The notes: generated by a model not told the origin, from the sequence alone. Positions 49,771 to 60,258 are shown, numbered from the stretch's first letter. The stretch: 64,000 nt of DNA from an uncultured Cedecea sp. (GCF_947498825.1 NZ_CANMLV010000007.1:62001-126000), one strand, 5' to 3'. Translations and numbers: made by a program.

Positions 49771-50214
49771 TTAACTGAGCCGCCGCGCCCATTCCTGTGA
49801 AGCGTCATCAAGTAGGCCATAAACATGCTCATGAGCATCCTGGCTCTTCTTATAAGGATCCGGAATTTCTTTTTTGCCCAGCCATTGTCCGTAAAGCATC
49901 ACTTTTCCCCTCGCTTCCGGGGCAATTTTAGTCACTTCTTCAAGATGTGAAGCTTCCATCACCAGAATAAGGTCATAGCTACGTGCAATGGCAGACGTTA
50001 ACTTGCGTCCATGATGCCCTTCAAGCGAAAGTCCATGGTTTGCTGCAACCTCCGCCGCAACAGCATCGGCAGGATGGTCAGTAAGGCCATAGGTTCCCGC
50101 TGAGTCAACTTTCATATCCGGTAATAATTTACGTAATAACCGCTCTCCCACCGGAGAACGGCAAATATTACCAGTACAAACCACGAGAACGGACTGGAAC
50201 ATTAGTTTGGCCAT
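49771..50214 (-). CDS. etp: Low-molecular-weight protein-tyrosine phosphatase Etp
   Basis: 147 residues with the active-site loop [11 protein letters not shown] (CX5R) at the N-terminus and the catalytic Asp in [16 protein letters not shown]. Matches E. coli Etp along its length ([39 protein letters not shown]). Dephosphorylates the Tyr tail of Etk. Its start overlaps the end of gfcE by 13 bp, implying translational coupling. Confidence 0.93.
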   Translation of the reverse strand: MAKLMFQSVLVVCTGNICRSPVGERLLRKLLPDMKVDSAGTYGLTDHPADAVAAEVAANHGLSLEGHHGRKLTSAIARSYDLILVMEASHLEEVTKIAPEARGKVMLYGQWLGKKEIPDPYKKSQDAHEHVYGLLDDASQEWARRLS

Positions 50215-51341
50215 CTTTTGATATATCTCACGGTTTCAGTCAGGTCACGCACACCGGTAATGGTTGGAACCAACTGAGAAATAACACGATTCCAGCGAGC
50301 CAGTGGTGCGGCTGTGATATAGACAATATCGTAAGGTTCGAGCTGGAATTCAGTCCCCATTACCATTGCGGAGGCATCTTTCGCATTTAACTGGTAAATA
50401 TTGGCAATTTTACCCGCAGCACGGTCTTTCACCGAACGAATAACAAAGATACCGGTGGCATCAGAGACATCTTGCTTCATACCATCAGCATTACCAATAG
50501 CTTCAGCCAGCGTCATACCGCTGCGATCCATTTTGAGGGTACTTTGTTTGCCTACTTCACCCATAACAAAGACTTTCAAGTCATCATTGCGCGGAACAAA
50601 CAGAATATCCCCCGGACTCAGCAGCTTGTTCTGCATCAAGTCACCGCGCTGCATTAAGGCATAGAGCGAAACGCTTGAGTCTTTCCCGTTATGAGTTAAT
50701 ACCACATTACGCCAGTCAGCATCGCTACTCAGTCCGCCAGCAGCATTGATAGCATCCATAATGGTTAACGGAATATTGGTGATCGGCTGTTGGCCGGATT
50801 TAGCCACCTCACCCGTCACATAGGCTTTTTGCGAACGGAAAGCTGCAATCGTGACATCAACTTGCGGGCTTTCAATCACCGCATCCAAGCGTCGGGTCAG
50901 TTCATTACGCACTTCCGCCAGAGTTTTTCCAACGACCTGTAATTTACCGACATAAGGATAGAAGATAGTGCCGTCCGCATTAACCCAGTTACCTGTATCA
51001 CTTGCACTACGGTACTGCCCTGCTGGCGTGGTTAATTCCGGGTGATCCCATACGGTCACCATCAGAACATCACCGACGCCAATACGGTATTCATAATTTT
51101 GCAATTGCGCATCAAGTTCTGGATTCGACCGGGCAGCGATATTGCCAGGACGTAGCTTATCAATCAGACCCGGCGTCACCGGATAGACATTGACCAGTTT
51201 ATCCAAATCATAATTATTATCCGGTAACTCGATGACATCTTTACCACGGGTGCTTAATGATTGTCCTGGTATTATCGTACAGCCACTCAATGCTGTTAAC
51301 GTCAGAGCCAGAACTGATAATTTTAAAATGCGCTTTTTCAT
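50202..51341 (-). CDS. gfcE: Group 4 capsule export lipoprotein GfcE (Wza family)
   Basis: 379-residue outer-membrane polysaccharide translocon. Lipoprotein signal with lipobox LSGC (lipidated Cys about residue 21), then the PES and SLBB domains: [72 protein letters not shown] and the C-terminal amphipathic outer-membrane helix region ending [16 protein letters not shown]. That ending and PGQSLST near the start fit GfcE (YccZ) better than colanic-acid Wza. It forms octameric pores working with Etk. Confidence 0.92.
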   Translation of the reverse strand: MKKRILKLSVLALTLTALSGCTIIPGQSLSTRGKDVIELPDNNYDLDKLVNVYPVTPGLIDKLRPGNIAARSNPELDAQLQNYEYRIGVGDVLMVTVWDHPELTTPAGQYRSASDTGNWVNADGTIFYPYVGKLQVVGKTLAEVRNELTRRLDAVIESPQVDVTIAAFRSQKAYVTGEVAKSGQQPITNIPLTIMDAINAAGGLSSDADWRNVVLTHNGKDSSVSLYALMQRGDLMQNKLLSPGDILFVPRNDDLKVFVMGEVGKQSTLKMDRSGMTLAEAIGNADGMKQDVSDATGIFVIRSVKDRAAGKIANIYQLNAKDASAMVMGTEFQLEPYDIVYITAAPLARWNRVISQLVPTITGVRDLTETVRYIKRWPN

Positions 51342-51435
51342 TTGCTATCATCGTCTTTTAATCAAAGTACTGATGCCTTAACAGGCGTTTGAATGAGGTC
51401 TGTCACTCACCACTTAGGGGTCATTACTGCGTCAC

Positions 51436-53529
51436 TCACTGACCCAAAGGTATTTCACGTTCTGACGTCATATTATACAGTTGGTACTTTCTACTCAGCG
51501 TCTGTCCGCCATCACGCGTCAATGGAGTCCAGGAGATCAGCGCATGGTTTGGATTCGGAGAAACTGTCATCAAGTCAAATGGAATTGAGACATAGAAACC
51601 TTTACTGAACCCGCCTTCACCGTAATCGGCTTTCGAGACATTCGATTTTGCCCCCCATATACCGACTTTAACGCCGCTGTCAAAGCGTTTAGCCATCTCA
51701 ATGGTGACACCTTTATCCCCCGCCAGATACTGACCGACCGCTACTTTCAGCAGCACGCCATTCATTTGCGGTGGGTTCCAGTAGGTGGTGATAAAACCGG
51801 TGCCGACGTTATAGTCAGCGAAACGCATCATATCATTCCAGTCACGCTGTTTGACGTAGTTGGCATCGATTCCGATGGCCCATTGACTGTCAAGCGGACG
51901 ATAGAGCACTTCGGCCCCGACTCCGCCATACATCATTTCCAAATAACCGCCATACGCCTGGCCATAGAATCCGTTCCCCAGATCGGCCACATAGTTAGTT
52001 TGCAGGTTATTGATAAAGACATCATTGCGGACATAGTCACGAATATGAGTACGAACTCGTGGCAGGGTCGAGTCTTTAGGCAGCAATGACGAGTTAAACT
52101 TGTTGTAGTTATTGTGGATGTTAATAAACACCCCACTGTCGACCAGCCAGTTATCCGTTAGCCAGTAATTAGCGCTCGGTAACAGACCAATCTGGTACAT
52201 ATAGAAGCCTTCCGGTCCGCCGAGTGACTGAATTAACTTAGGCTCAAATGCATAACTAAAACGAGACGGTTTAATACGATAGCCCTGAGAGTCAGGTATT
52301 GGATCCTTGGGTTCAACACGTTTCTGAAGCAGTTTTCCTTCATGACCCAGCGGATATCCTGCAAGCTCTTTTTTCAGGCTTGCAACGTTGGTTTCTGTGG
52401 TCACCATCGGCAGATGCATGTTGGTCTGGGTCACGCTGATGGTCTCGGTGCCCGCAGGCAACTGATTCACCAGAATACGATTAGCGCGATCAACCGCTTC
52501 GCGAGGATCGCGATAGCGTTTCTGCTCACCGGACATATAGACGGTGTTGCCGTGGTACTTAATTTCCGGGTCATCAAAGCCTGCATTATATTTGAGATTA
52601 GTCAGCTGGCTGGCAACTACGGTATAAGAAGGCACACCCTCGGTCACTTCCGGATCATAAGCCACCTTCGGCGCATCGCGATAAGCAGGACGCAGAGTAT
52701 TCAGGTTATTATGCAGGGTAAAACCAAACATCAAAGTATCACCGCGTTCATAACTGAGATTAACATATGCCCAGTCGGCAACACGATATACTGCGCCAAA
52801 GTTATAGTGGGTAAACTGGCGAATATTTTTAGAAAAATCGTCCTTATAGTCGTTGCCGTCATATTCCAGTTTCAAACTTAGCGGCTGCCAGGGCGTCTGG
52901 TATTCAATACCGCCCACCACGGACGCGGGACCTTTAAACATGCCGTCAAAACTGATTTCACCTGCATCCACTAAGTCACTGCGGGTACAGTACTTGTCCG
53001 ATGCCCGGCAAAAAGGGTTGCTGATATTACCGCTGTTACCGATATAACCCCAGCCAACGCCCAGAGTGAAATCGACCGGACCAAAACGTTTGCTACCGAC
53101 AATATACTCACCATCAAACAGGCCAGTACCTGAGATATCGCGTTTCCCAAATGCCACAGCAGGAATATAGTAGCTTTCTTCCAGTAAACGCACTTTAAAG
53201 TCAAAAGATTTATCTTTGTAGCTTTGGTTACCACTGAAAGCGGGATTACTGCTGTAAAGGCGGGTACGCACATCCGCATAGCGAATGGTGCCTTCCAGCC
53301 ATGGGAATAAAGCGACAGAGGTAGAATAAAAGCGATATTGATCGTTATCCCGATAGTTGACGCTGAATTCTCCTTGCGGCGCGATACGCGCAGTCGGGAG
53401 CTGCATCAATCCTGTACCACCAAAATCACTCTGGGAATATAACATCGGTTCAGGATAGGTTTTTCCCTCGGCATAACATGCGCTTGATACTGCCAGCGCC
53501 AGGAAACTGAGTACATGGACTTTTTTCAT
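51436..53529 (-). CDS. gfcD: GfcD/YjbH family outer-membrane protein
   Basis: 697 residues, the length of GfcD (YmcA) and YjbH (698). Signal peptide about 1-20 ([14 protein letters not shown]), then repeated amphipathic strands of a large beta-barrel: [52 protein letters not shown] and a C-terminal [20 protein letters not shown]. Such proteins accompany capsule or exopolysaccharide secretion, recently proposed to form paired barrels. Its start abuts the gfcC stop (one-base overlap). Confidence 0.88.
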   Translation of the reverse strand: MKKVHVLSFLALAVSSACYAEGKTYPEPMLYSQSDFGGTGLMQLPTARIAPQGEFSVNYRDNDQYRFYSTSVALFPWLEGTIRYADVRTRLYSSNPAFSGNQSYKDKSFDFKVRLLEESYYIPAVAFGKRDISGTGLFDGEYIVGSKRFGPVDFTLGVGWGYIGNSGNISNPFCRASDKYCTRSDLVDAGEISFDGMFKGPASVVGGIEYQTPWQPLSLKLEYDGNDYKDDFSKNIRQFTHYNFGAVYRVADWAYVNLSYERGDTLMFGFTLHNNLNTLRPAYRDAPKVAYDPEVTEGVPSYTVVASQLTNLKYNAGFDDPEIKYHGNTVYMSGEQKRYRDPREAVDRANRILVNQLPAGTETISVTQTNMHLPMVTTETNVASLKKELAGYPLGHEGKLLQKRVEPKDPIPDSQGYRIKPSRFSYAFEPKLIQSLGGPEGFYMYQIGLLPSANYWLTDNWLVDSGVFINIHNNYNKFNSSLLPKDSTLPRVRTHIRDYVRNDVFINNLQTNYVADLGNGFYGQAYGGYLEMMYGGVGAEVLYRPLDSQWAIGIDANYVKQRDWNDMMRFADYNVGTGFITTYWNPPQMNGVLLKVAVGQYLAGDKGVTIEMAKRFDSGVKVGIWGAKSNVSKADYGEGGFSKGFYVSIPFDLMTVSPNPNHALISWTPLTRDGGQTLSRKYQLYNMTSEREIPLGQ

Positions 53530-54278
53530 TATTCAGGAACCCGACGAGTTAGCAATGAAATAATATCATCTTGTAATGACTTGCCTGCAGCATCTGTTGC
53601 ACAAGGCGTGAAACCGACCCACACAATACTGCCCGGGCTGGCTTCCTGGTTCAGGTTATTCCAGTAAGCAACAGGGACCGTCGTCGTCTGTCCGTCAGGG
53701 TGAATCAATGTAACGGTGCTTCTGTCCGCTCCGGACAAACGTTGTTGTTTATCCAGATAATCACTGATCGGGGTTGCGGGTTGCCACATCACCGGACCGG
53801 GATGGCTGACAGCCCCCATAATCATTAAAGTAGTAGGACGCTTACCCGTATAGAGTTTATATTCACCCTGCAAGGAAACATCTCCTCCTGTCAGGGTCGT
53901 GCGAATAGTCTCAGGATCAAGAGGGGTGAACAGTCTGTCAACAGCGTTGATCTTCTGAATCTGGTCGATAACAGACTGCAGCATCGCAGCCTGTTTCGGT
54001 GAGGCATCCGTCTGGCATGCGGCCAGACGAGCGAGAATATTTTTTTTGTCCTGCTCTACTTTGTGCCCAGCTGGCTCAAGAGTAATAACCGCCCCCGGCC
54101 ACCAAATATCTTGCGGCAATCCCGGGTCGGTGACGACTTGTAACAACGTCGACATATTTTCAAGTCGCCATTGCTGGGTCGAATGTTGATTATCCAGAAC
54201 CACTGTACCGGCTGCCAAGGTACAAGCACTTAGCATCGTGAGCGTACTACCCAGAATAAGTCGGGTGAATTTATTCAT
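53529..54278 (-). CDS. gfcC: GfcC/YjbG family periplasmic protein
   Basis: 249 residues with a signal peptide (about 1-23, ending TLAAG). The mature protein contains beta-grasp-like SLBB-type domains ([23 protein letters not shown] and [21 protein letters not shown]) and a C-terminal helix, the known fold of GfcC. It is thought to assist the Wza-like exporter in group 4 capsule assembly. Overlaps gfcB by 4 bp (ATGA) and gfcD by one base. Confidence 0.88.
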   Translation of the reverse strand: MNKFTRLILGSTLTMLSACTLAAGTVVLDNQHSTQQWRLENMSTLLQVVTDPGLPQDIWWPGAVITLEPAGHKVEQDKKNILARLAACQTDASPKQAAMLQSVIDQIQKINAVDRLFTPLDPETIRTTLTGGDVSLQGEYKLYTGKRPTTLMIMGAVSHPGPVMWQPATPISDYLDKQQRLSGADRSTVTLIHPDGQTTTVPVAYWNNLNQEASPGSIVWVGFTPCATDAAGKSLQDDIISLLTRRVPE

Positions 54279-54919
54279 AGCGTGGGTTTCAATATAGTCA
54301 TTGCAACAGGATAGGTTCCGGCACCGAGCATCTGATGACTCTGACGCACCTGACCATTACGGGTATCTACCCAAAAAATATTTTGCCACCGGCTGTCAGG
54401 CACATTTGATTGCACCTCTTCATACCAGACCTGGCAAGGTACGGCTTCCCCGGCAATGGTCAATACTTCATCTTTTTCAGCGCGGGTGAAGCGAGAGGTT
54501 AAGGCGGCGGAACGCAGCTGTTCCCCTTCTTTCCAGCGGATAGTACGCGACCATGTCTGACCATTCGCGAGGCTCTGGGCCTCAAGCAAAGGATCGGGCG
54601 TGACGGATATTACTTCTAGCAGGTTACGGCTATGGAGGTTAGCGGTTTTGACCAGTCGTCCATTGCGGGTCACGATAATGGAACCATCCCGGGATAACCA
54701 CTTGAGACTGCCTTGCTCTATATAGCCCAGAACAAGAAAGACACGTGGTTCATTATCAATACTGAAATATGTGCTGGCGTACGGCAGTGACTGTATTGCC
54801 TCGTCAGTCATTGTGACGTCTTTCGCTTCCCAGATTGCACTGAACGTATCCACTACCCCTTGCTGACTGGGGGTACATCCTGCAAGTAACGCGAAGAAAG
54901 GTAAGGCAAATAGACGCAC
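54275..54919 (-). CDS. gfcB: GfcB/YjbF family lipoprotein
   Basis: 214 residues with a lipoprotein signal: LFALPFFALLAGCTPS, lipobox LAGC with lipidated Cys near residue 15. The remainder is a beta-rich domain (DNEPRVFLVLGYIEQGSLKW, RNGRLVKTANLHSRNL, RWKEGEQLRSAALTSRFTRA). Member of the YjbF/GfcB (YmcC) family, essential for group 4 capsule in E. coli. Second gene of the operon. Starts about 100 bp after gfcA. Confidence 0.88.
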   Translation of the reverse strand: MRLFALPFFALLAGCTPSQQGVVDTFSAIWEAKDVTMTDEAIQSLPYASTYFSIDNEPRVFLVLGYIEQGSLKWLSRDGSIIVTRNGRLVKTANLHSRNLLEVISVTPDPLLEAQSLANGQTWSRTIRWKEGEQLRSAALTSRFTRAEKDEVLTIAGEAVPCQVWYEEVQSNVPDSRWQNIFWVDTRNGQVRQSHQMLGAGTYPVAMTILKPTL

Positions 54920-55018
54920 CGGATATTCCCTTATTAAGACAATATACCCGGAGTAACAGACCTCCGGGTCAGAACAGCTAATTCCTTCGACCCAACGAAA
55001 TTCGTGAGGCCGTTCAGA

Positions 55019-55249
55019 TTAATTGGTCGCTGTTGTGGTATTGATGGTGGTGTTGTCATCGTTGCTTACTGCAACAGCAACGCCTACCGCTACAGCGGCT
55101 GCAACACCTACTGCGATCGCTGCTGTAGTACCAGCAGCAGCACCGGCACCAGCAGCGCCAGCAGCACCACCAGCTGAGGTAGCAGACATAGCGACTGGAG
55201 AGGTTGCCAGAGCAGCTGCAGTCAGAACAGCATAAATTGCTTTTTTCAT
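55019..55249 (-). CDS. gfcA: GfcA/YjbE family small secreted protein
   Basis: 76 residues from the ATG at 55249, which has AAGGA six bases upstream (an ATG two codons earlier sits directly on that site). Signal peptide about 1-22 (AAALATSPVAMSA), then an Ala/Gly/Val-rich hydrophobic stretch and a Thr/Asn-rich tail (NDDNTTINTTTATN). Paralogues YjbE and GfcA (YmcD) have the same low-complexity design. First gene of the capsule operon. Role unknown. Confidence 0.82.
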   Translation of the reverse strand: MKKAIYAVLTAAALATSPVAMSATSAGGAAGAAGAGAAAGTTAAIAVGVAAAVAVGVAVAVSNDDNTTINTTTATN

Positions 55250-55255
55250 ATACAT

Positions 55256-56111
55256 TCCTTATTCAGTGATTTAAACAAAGAGAACCTGAGGTTCAGGTCA
55301 GAACATTGGGTTACACCCCAATTAATTTGTGTCCATCATATACATAAACAAAAAATGTAGGCCTGTAACAGACATCGGACTGAACACACTTTTGGCTCTT
55401 TTAGCGATACTTGTACACAAATCTCAGAATATTCCCTGACTAATGAGATTAACCGAAAATCGGGCGTGTCTCGAGAAGAAAGGTAAATAAATTTTTCAAA
55501 GAATATAGATCTATATATATCAAAAAACAACAAAAATTGACAATTCGTGGAAATTCGACTTAAAAACAACATCCCCAAAATCACAGCAATAGTATTAGTC
55601 CTAAAAAGCGCGCAATCTTTGCGCTGCCTGATTTTGTTTCAGATAAATCAACCTGTTTCAGGTTATTTTTTAATAGATAGCCTGCTATGCATGTCGTTTT
55701 TGCTGCGTCACTGTTATCAAAAGAGTCAGGACGAAGCCTGAATCGCTCAGTATGCCGCCCCTGAGCAGGCGCTCGGGGCAAAGGGTCAGGCAGGTGTACA
55801 GCGTCAAAAAAAGTTAATTATTCGATATCTGAATGTCTTGCAAAAGATATACATATAAGATAGGGATAAAATACAGCAGCGATCAGCGGACAGATAAGTC
55901 GCGGAATAAAGAAACCACATATAAATATCAAGGCTAAAATAAATTATCCGAAAAATCGTTCGGCTTAAATATGACATTATTTTGTCGTTATAAAAAATAA
56001 CCTGTAAATATACAATTTTTAACCATCGTTCTGAGTGTTACGTGTATCGTCTGACAGTGAGATGTCTCTGATTGCTTGCCTTTGCCTCTGACGGTACCTG
56101 TTTCTACGCTG
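55256..56111. other. Long AT-rich leader/control region of the gfc operon
   Basis: About 850 bp without a convincing gene. It contains a palindrome GAACCT-G-AGGTTC (55282-55294) in the presumed leader, an RcsAB-like box (55424-55437) and a bulged GC-rich hairpin near 55760-55785 whose minus strand (CAGGGGCGG) faintly recalls a JUMPstart/ops element. Strong A/T bias around 55490-55560 and 55800-56030 suggests silencing by H-NS-like proteins. Confidence 0.5.
55424..55437. promoter_or_regulatory. RcsAB-like box upstream of gfcA
   Basis: TCAGAATATTCCCT agrees with the RcsA-RcsB consensus TaAGaatatTCctA in 11 of 14 positions, including the AGAATATTCC core. It lies about 175 bp upstream of the gfcA start. 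Activation of related exopolysaccharide operons by the Rcs phosphorelay is known. Confidence 0.5.
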
Positions 56112-57536
56112 TCACATCAGCCTCTGTTGAGTCATTTGCTGTACAATTAAACGTGACAGTGTCACCACGGCCTGTTGTTCACGCTCTCCCCACTCCCAGG
56201 ATGCATTCAGTCGAAAACAGTGATCCCAGTTACTCCCCGTACTGAACATTTTACCCGGAGCAATACTGATATTGTGTGCCAGTGCCTGCTGATACAGTAA
56301 TCGGGTATCAACCGTTCTTGGCAGTTCAATCCACAGGAAATAACCACTTTCACTATGATGAACCTTGGCTTCAGCAGGAAAGTGTTTGCTAAGTTCCAGC
56401 AAGGCTTGCTGTTTACGCTCAGCCAGTATTCGGCGTAAACGACGCAAATGGGTATCAAACCGGCGAGTTGCCAGAAAATCAACCACGGCCAGCTGCATGG
56501 GAGAACTGGTTGATAGCGTACTCATTAGTTGAAGCTGTTGGATACGCCGGGCATGTTTACCGGCGGCCACCCAGCCAATACGGAAACCCGCAACCAGGCA
56601 CTTTGAATACGAAGAGCAATGTAAGGTGATACCCTGCTCGTCAAAAGCGCGTAACGGCAATGGGCGCTCGCGACCGTAATACAGCTCTGAATAGACATCA
56701 TCTTCAATCAATGTCACATGATACTGTGCCAGCAAACTGACCAGTGCTTGTTTTTTACTGGCGCTGAGAGTCACGCCAAGCGGATTCTGGCTATTCGTCA
56801 TCAGCCAGCAGGCTTTGACCGCATTCTGCTCCAGCGCAAGTTCCAGAGCGTCAAGATCAATACCGGTTAGCGGATCGGTCGCGATAGCCAATGCCTTCAG
56901 ACCCAAACGCTCCAGTGCCTGAAGTGCTCCATAAAAACAGGGATTCTCGACAATGACCCAGTCGCCAGGTTCTGTGACGACTTGCAAGCTGAGATTTAAT
57001 GCTTCAAGCGCACCAGCCGTGATAACAATTTCATCCGGTGAAACCGGAACACCTTGCTGAGCATAGCGTCGGGCTATCGCATTTCGCAGAGCGACATTCC
57101 CCGGCGGTAGATTTTCAATGACACTCATTGCGGTGACTGTTTTACTTACTGCCACCAAAGACCGATTAAGCTGCTGTAAAGGAAAAAGCCTTGGGTCAGG
57201 AAAAGCTGAGCCAAAAGGCACGACCCCTGCATTACAACTGGCCTGTAACACATCAAAGATATAGGTATTAATATCAACGGACTCATCCCGGGTTACTTGT
57301 TGGGCAGTGACTCTGTTACTCGCTACAGGCCGGGGGGCAACATAGTAACCGGACTGCGGCCTTGCCACGATAGCACCACGACTTTCAAGTAACTGATAAG
57401 CATGGCTGACCGTCATAAAACTCATACCACTGTGCTGAACCTGCTCACGCAAGGAAGGTAAGCGATCGCCCGGTTTCCAGATATCCAAGGCTATCTGTTC
57501 AAGTATTTGCTCTGCCAGTTGCTGATATTTTTTCAC
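56112..57536 (-). CDS. ydcR: MocR-type GntR/aminotransferase regulator YdcR
   Basis: 474 residues: an N-terminal GntR winged helix (about 1-70, KKYQQLAEQILEQIALDIWK and PGDRLPSLREQVQHSGMSFM) fused to a fold-type I aminotransferase domain. The PLP lysine is in LHCSSYSKCLVAGFRIGW and the conserved NSQNPLG and EDDVYSELYYG segments are present. Nearly collinear with E. coli YdcR (468 aa). MocR proteins respond to PLP or amino compounds. The YdcR regulon is unknown. Divergent from cioA across about 150 bp. Confidence 0.9.
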   Translation of the reverse strand: MKKYQQLAEQILEQIALDIWKPGDRLPSLREQVQHSGMSFMTVSHAYQLLESRGAIVARPQSGYYVAPRPVASNRVTAQQVTRDESVDINTYIFDVLQASCNAGVVPFGSAFPDPRLFPLQQLNRSLVAVSKTVTAMSVIENLPPGNVALRNAIARRYAQQGVPVSPDEIVITAGALEALNLSLQVVTEPGDWVIVENPCFYGALQALERLGLKALAIATDPLTGIDLDALELALEQNAVKACWLMTNSQNPLGVTLSASKKQALVSLLAQYHVTLIEDDVYSELYYGRERPLPLRAFDEQGITLHCSSYSKCLVAGFRIGWVAAGKHARRIQQLQLMSTLSTSSPMQLAVVDFLATRRFDTHLRRLRRILAERKQQALLELSKHFPAEAKVHHSESGYFLWIELPRTVDTRLLYQQALAHNISIAPGKMFSTGSNWDHCFRLNASWEWGEREQQAVVTLSRLIVQQMTQQRLM

Positions 57537-57685
57537 TTATCCTCCCGCTACTCGTCACCTATATCAGGCTACCAAAAAAACCTTTTTTTTAAAAACTGTT
57601 ATAGATAAATATCACATTTCTGTTTCTGATAAACCTTGAAGCATCACATTACTATGACCCTGTCTTTTTTGGTCCAGAGGTGTGT

Positions 57686-59077
57686 ATGTTTGCTTTAGAC
57701 GCGTTTCATCTGGCAAGGATCCAGTTCGCTTTCACTGTTTCCTTCCATATTATTTTCCCGGCGATCACTATCGGGCTTGCCAGTTACCTTGCAGTACTTG
57801 AAGGTCTCTGGCTCAAGACTAACAACCCGATTTATCGCACCCTCTATCAATTCTGGTCGAAAATTTTTGCAGTCAATTTTGGTATGGGCGTCGTCTCTGG
57901 TTTAGTCATGGCTTATCAGTTTGGTACAAACTGGAGCGGCTTCTCGCAATTTGCTGGCAGTATTACCGGACCTTTACTGACCTACGAAGTACTGACGGCG
58001 TTTTTTCTAGAAGCAGGCTTTCTGGGTGTCATGTTATTCGGCTGGAATCGTGTCGGTCCGGGACTACACTTTTTCGCGACCTGTATGGTGGCTCTCGGCA
58101 CCTTAATGTCCACTTTCTGGATCCTCGCTTCTAACAGTTGGATGCAGACACCACAAGGTTTCAGTATTCAGAATGGTCAGGTGGTGCCTGAGGACTGGCT
58201 GGCCGTTATCTTTAACCCTTCTTTCCCGTGGCGCCTGCTGCATATGACCGTCGCCGCCTTTCTGAGTAGCGCCTTTTTTGTCGGCGCCTCCGCGGCCTGG
58301 CATTTACTAAAGGGACAGGATACGCCGGCTATCCGTACCATGTTCTCCATGGCGCTCTGGATGGCTGTGATTGTCACCCCCATTCAAGCCTTGATTGGCG
58401 ACTTGCATGGTTTAAACACCTTAAAATACCAGCCAGCAAAAATTGCCGCTATTGAAGGACACTGGGAAAATAAACCAGGTGAAGCCACCCCGCTCCTGCT
58501 GTTTGGCTGGCCTGATATGGAGCAAGAACGAACCCGTTATGCTGTAGGCATTCCCGCCCTCGGGAGTTTGATTCTGACACACAGCCTTGATAAGCAAGTT
58601 CCGGCACTAAAATCTTTCGCCAAAGAAGACCGCCCTCCGGCAGCGATTGTTTTTTGGTCATTCCGTATTATGGCAGGACTGGGCATGTTGATGATGCTAT
58701 TAGGCATTATCAGTTTATGGTTACGGTATCAGGGTCGAATGTATACCAGTCGTCGCTTTCTGCGTTTTACCCTGTGGATGGGGCCTTCCGGGCTGATAGC
58801 CATTCTCGCCGGTTGGGTGACGACGGAAGTGGGTCGTCAACCCTGGGTAATTTATCATCTAATGCGCACCAAAGATGCCGTTTCTGCCCATAGCGATTTG
58901 CAAATGACCCTCAGTCTGACGGTGTTTTTTATCGTTTATACATCGGTATTTGGTGTCGGCTACAGCTATATGGTGCGGTTAATTAAAAAGGGTCCACTCC
59001 CTTCCAATCATTTTTCGCCTGAGCCTGAGTCTTCACAGTCCCAGACCATCACACCGGTGAAAGAGGAGTTACGTTAA
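57686..59077 (+). CDS. cioA: Cytochrome bd-type quinol oxidase subunit I (CioA branch)
   Basis: 463 residues from the ATG at 57686, preceded by AGAGG. MFALDAFHLARIQFAFTVSFHIIFPAITIGLASYL and the following blocks are those of the cyanide-insensitive oxidase CioA, with a short Q-loop (quinol site) and the conserved EVGRQPWVIYHLMRT motif carrying a haem-proximal region. Nine membrane helices. Reduces O2 to water, oxidising quinol without pumping. Divergent from ydcR. Overlaps cioB by one base (TAATG). Confidence 0.9.
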   Translation: MFALDAFHLARIQFAFTVSFHIIFPAITIGLASYLAVLEGLWLKTNNPIYRTLYQFWSKIFAVNFGMGVVSGLVMAYQFGTNWSGFSQFAGSITGPLLTYEVLTAFFLEAGFLGVMLFGWNRVGPGLHFFATCMVALGTLMSTFWILASNSWMQTPQGFSIQNGQVVPEDWLAVIFNPSFPWRLLHMTVAAFLSSAFFVGASAAWHLLKGQDTPAIRTMFSMALWMAVIVTPIQALIGDLHGLNTLKYQPAKIAAIEGHWENKPGEATPLLLFGWPDMEQERTRYAVGIPALGSLILTHSLDKQVPALKSFAKEDRPPAAIVFWSFRIMAGLGMLMMLLGIISLWLRYQGRMYTSRRFLRFTLWMGPSGLIAILAGWVTTEVGRQPWVIYHLMRTKDAVSAHSDLQMTLSLTVFFIVYTSVFGVGYSYMVRLIKKGPLPSNHFSPEPESSQSQTITPVKEELR

Positions 59078-60090
59078 TGGGTATCGATTTATCGGTTATT
59101 TGGTTTGTGATTATCGTTTTTGCCACCCTGATGTACATCGTGATGGATGGATTTGACTTAGGAATAGGGATCTTGTTTCCATTTATTCGTGACAAAACCA
59201 GCCGCGATGTGATGGTGAACAGTGTTGCCCCCGTCTGGGACGGCAATGAAACCTGGCTAGTGCTGGGAGGCGCGGCCCTCTTTGGTGCTTTTCCCTTAGC
59301 TTATGCCATTATTATTGATGCCCTGACACTGCCTCTCAGCTTAATGCTGGCAGGGCTGATTTTCCGTGGAGTTGCCTTTGAGTTTCGTTTTCAGGCAACC
59401 CCCTCCCACCGTCCTTTCTGGGATATTGCTTTTCAGGCTGGCTCAATCCTGGCCACCTTTTGTCAGGGTGTCGTCGTTGGTGCGGTTGTTTCGGGATTTA
59501 AGGTGACCGGACGTCAGTTCAGTGGCGGACAACTGGACTGGTTAACTTCTTTTAACCTGTTCTGCGGGTTGGGACTGGTTATCACCTATGCCTTGTTAGG
59601 CGCTACATGGCTTGTAATGAAAAGTGAAGACCCGCTGCAACAGCAGATGCGAGTGCTGACATCAAGACTACTGCTGGCGCTGCTGGTTATTTTCGCCATC
59701 ATCAGTATCCGGACACCGCTGGAACATCCACAGATAGCCGAACGTTGGTTTAGTACGCCTAATCTCTACTATTTACTGCCAGTACCCATTTGTGTGCTGT
59801 TATTCAGCGGATTGCTCTGGCGTACCGTTACCCGGCCTGAATCATCCCATGCCTTGCCTTTTATCTGCACTCTGGGACTGGTGTTTCTTGGATTCAGTGG
59901 CCTGGGTATCAGTATCTGGCCTAATATTATTCCGCCTGATATCAGCCTGTGGAACGCGGCAGCGCCTTTACAGAGTCAAGGATTTATGCTGGTCGGCGCG
60001 CTGTTTATTCTGCCATTTATTCTGATGTATAGCTTCTGGAGCTACTACGTTTTCCGTGGAAAAGTCCGTCATGGAGAGGGGTATCACTGA
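59077..60090 (+). CDS. cioB: Cytochrome bd-type quinol oxidase subunit II (CioB)
   Basis: 337-residue hydrophobic partner of CioA with eight helices: DGFDLGIGILFPFI in helix 1, PVWDGNETWLVLGGAALFGA, AFPLAYAIII and the quinol-oxidase II signature RGVAFEFRFQ. Its start overlaps the cioA stop, and its own stop overlaps the start of the small DUF2474 gene, so all three are one translationally coupled operon. Confidence 0.92.
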   Translation: MGIDLSVIWFVIIVFATLMYIVMDGFDLGIGILFPFIRDKTSRDVMVNSVAPVWDGNETWLVLGGAALFGAFPLAYAIIIDALTLPLSLMLAGLIFRGVAFEFRFQATPSHRPFWDIAFQAGSILATFCQGVVVGAVVSGFKVTGRQFSGGQLDWLTSFNLFCGLGLVITYALLGATWLVMKSEDPLQQQMRVLTSRLLLALLVIFAIISIRTPLEHPQIAERWFSTPNLYYLLPVPICVLLFSGLLWRTVTRPESSHALPFICTLGLVFLGFSGLGISIWPNIIPPDISLWNAAAPLQSQGFMLVGALFILPFILMYSFWSYYVFRGKVRHGEGYH

Positions 60091-60212
60091 TGAATAAGAC
60101 AGTCAAAAGAGTGTTATGGATGTCAGGCATATGGGTTGCCAGTGTTCTAACGCTGACCGCTATCAGTAGTCTGTTTCGTCTGCTGATGAATACCGCAGGG
60201 CTGACCAGCTAA
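60090..60212 (+). CDS. DUF2474 small oxidase-associated membrane protein
   Basis: A 40-residue protein, MNKTVKRVLWMSGIWVASVL then a helix with TLTAISSLFRLLM and a short tail. Its ATG overlaps the cioB stop (TGATG), and DUF2474 proteins typically occur right behind cioAB, in the position that CydX-like third subunits occupy in other bd oxidases. One helix, basic N-terminus, Trp-rich, N-in. Role probably assembly or stability of the oxidase, by analogy with CydX. Confidence 0.82.
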   Translation: MNKTVKRVLWMSGIWVASVLTLTAISSLFRLLMNTAGLTS

Positions 60213-60258
60213 CACGAGGATAAGAATTAGATATCACTTTAGCTTTGTCATCAGTCTC

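Noticed and set aside
47562-51341. Colanic-acid wza-wzb-wzc
   Set aside because: N-termini and tails fit GfcE, Etp and Etk better, and the upstream genes are the gfcABCD set.
55023-55235. 70-codon frame opposite gfcA
   Set aside because: It is an artefact of the Ala/Gly-rich low-complexity gfcA sequence read on the other strand.
55750-55790. JUMPstart/ops element before the capsule operon
   Set aside because: Only CAGGGGCGG is shared. The ops core GGCGGTAG reads GGCGGCAT here, so I do not call it as an ops site.
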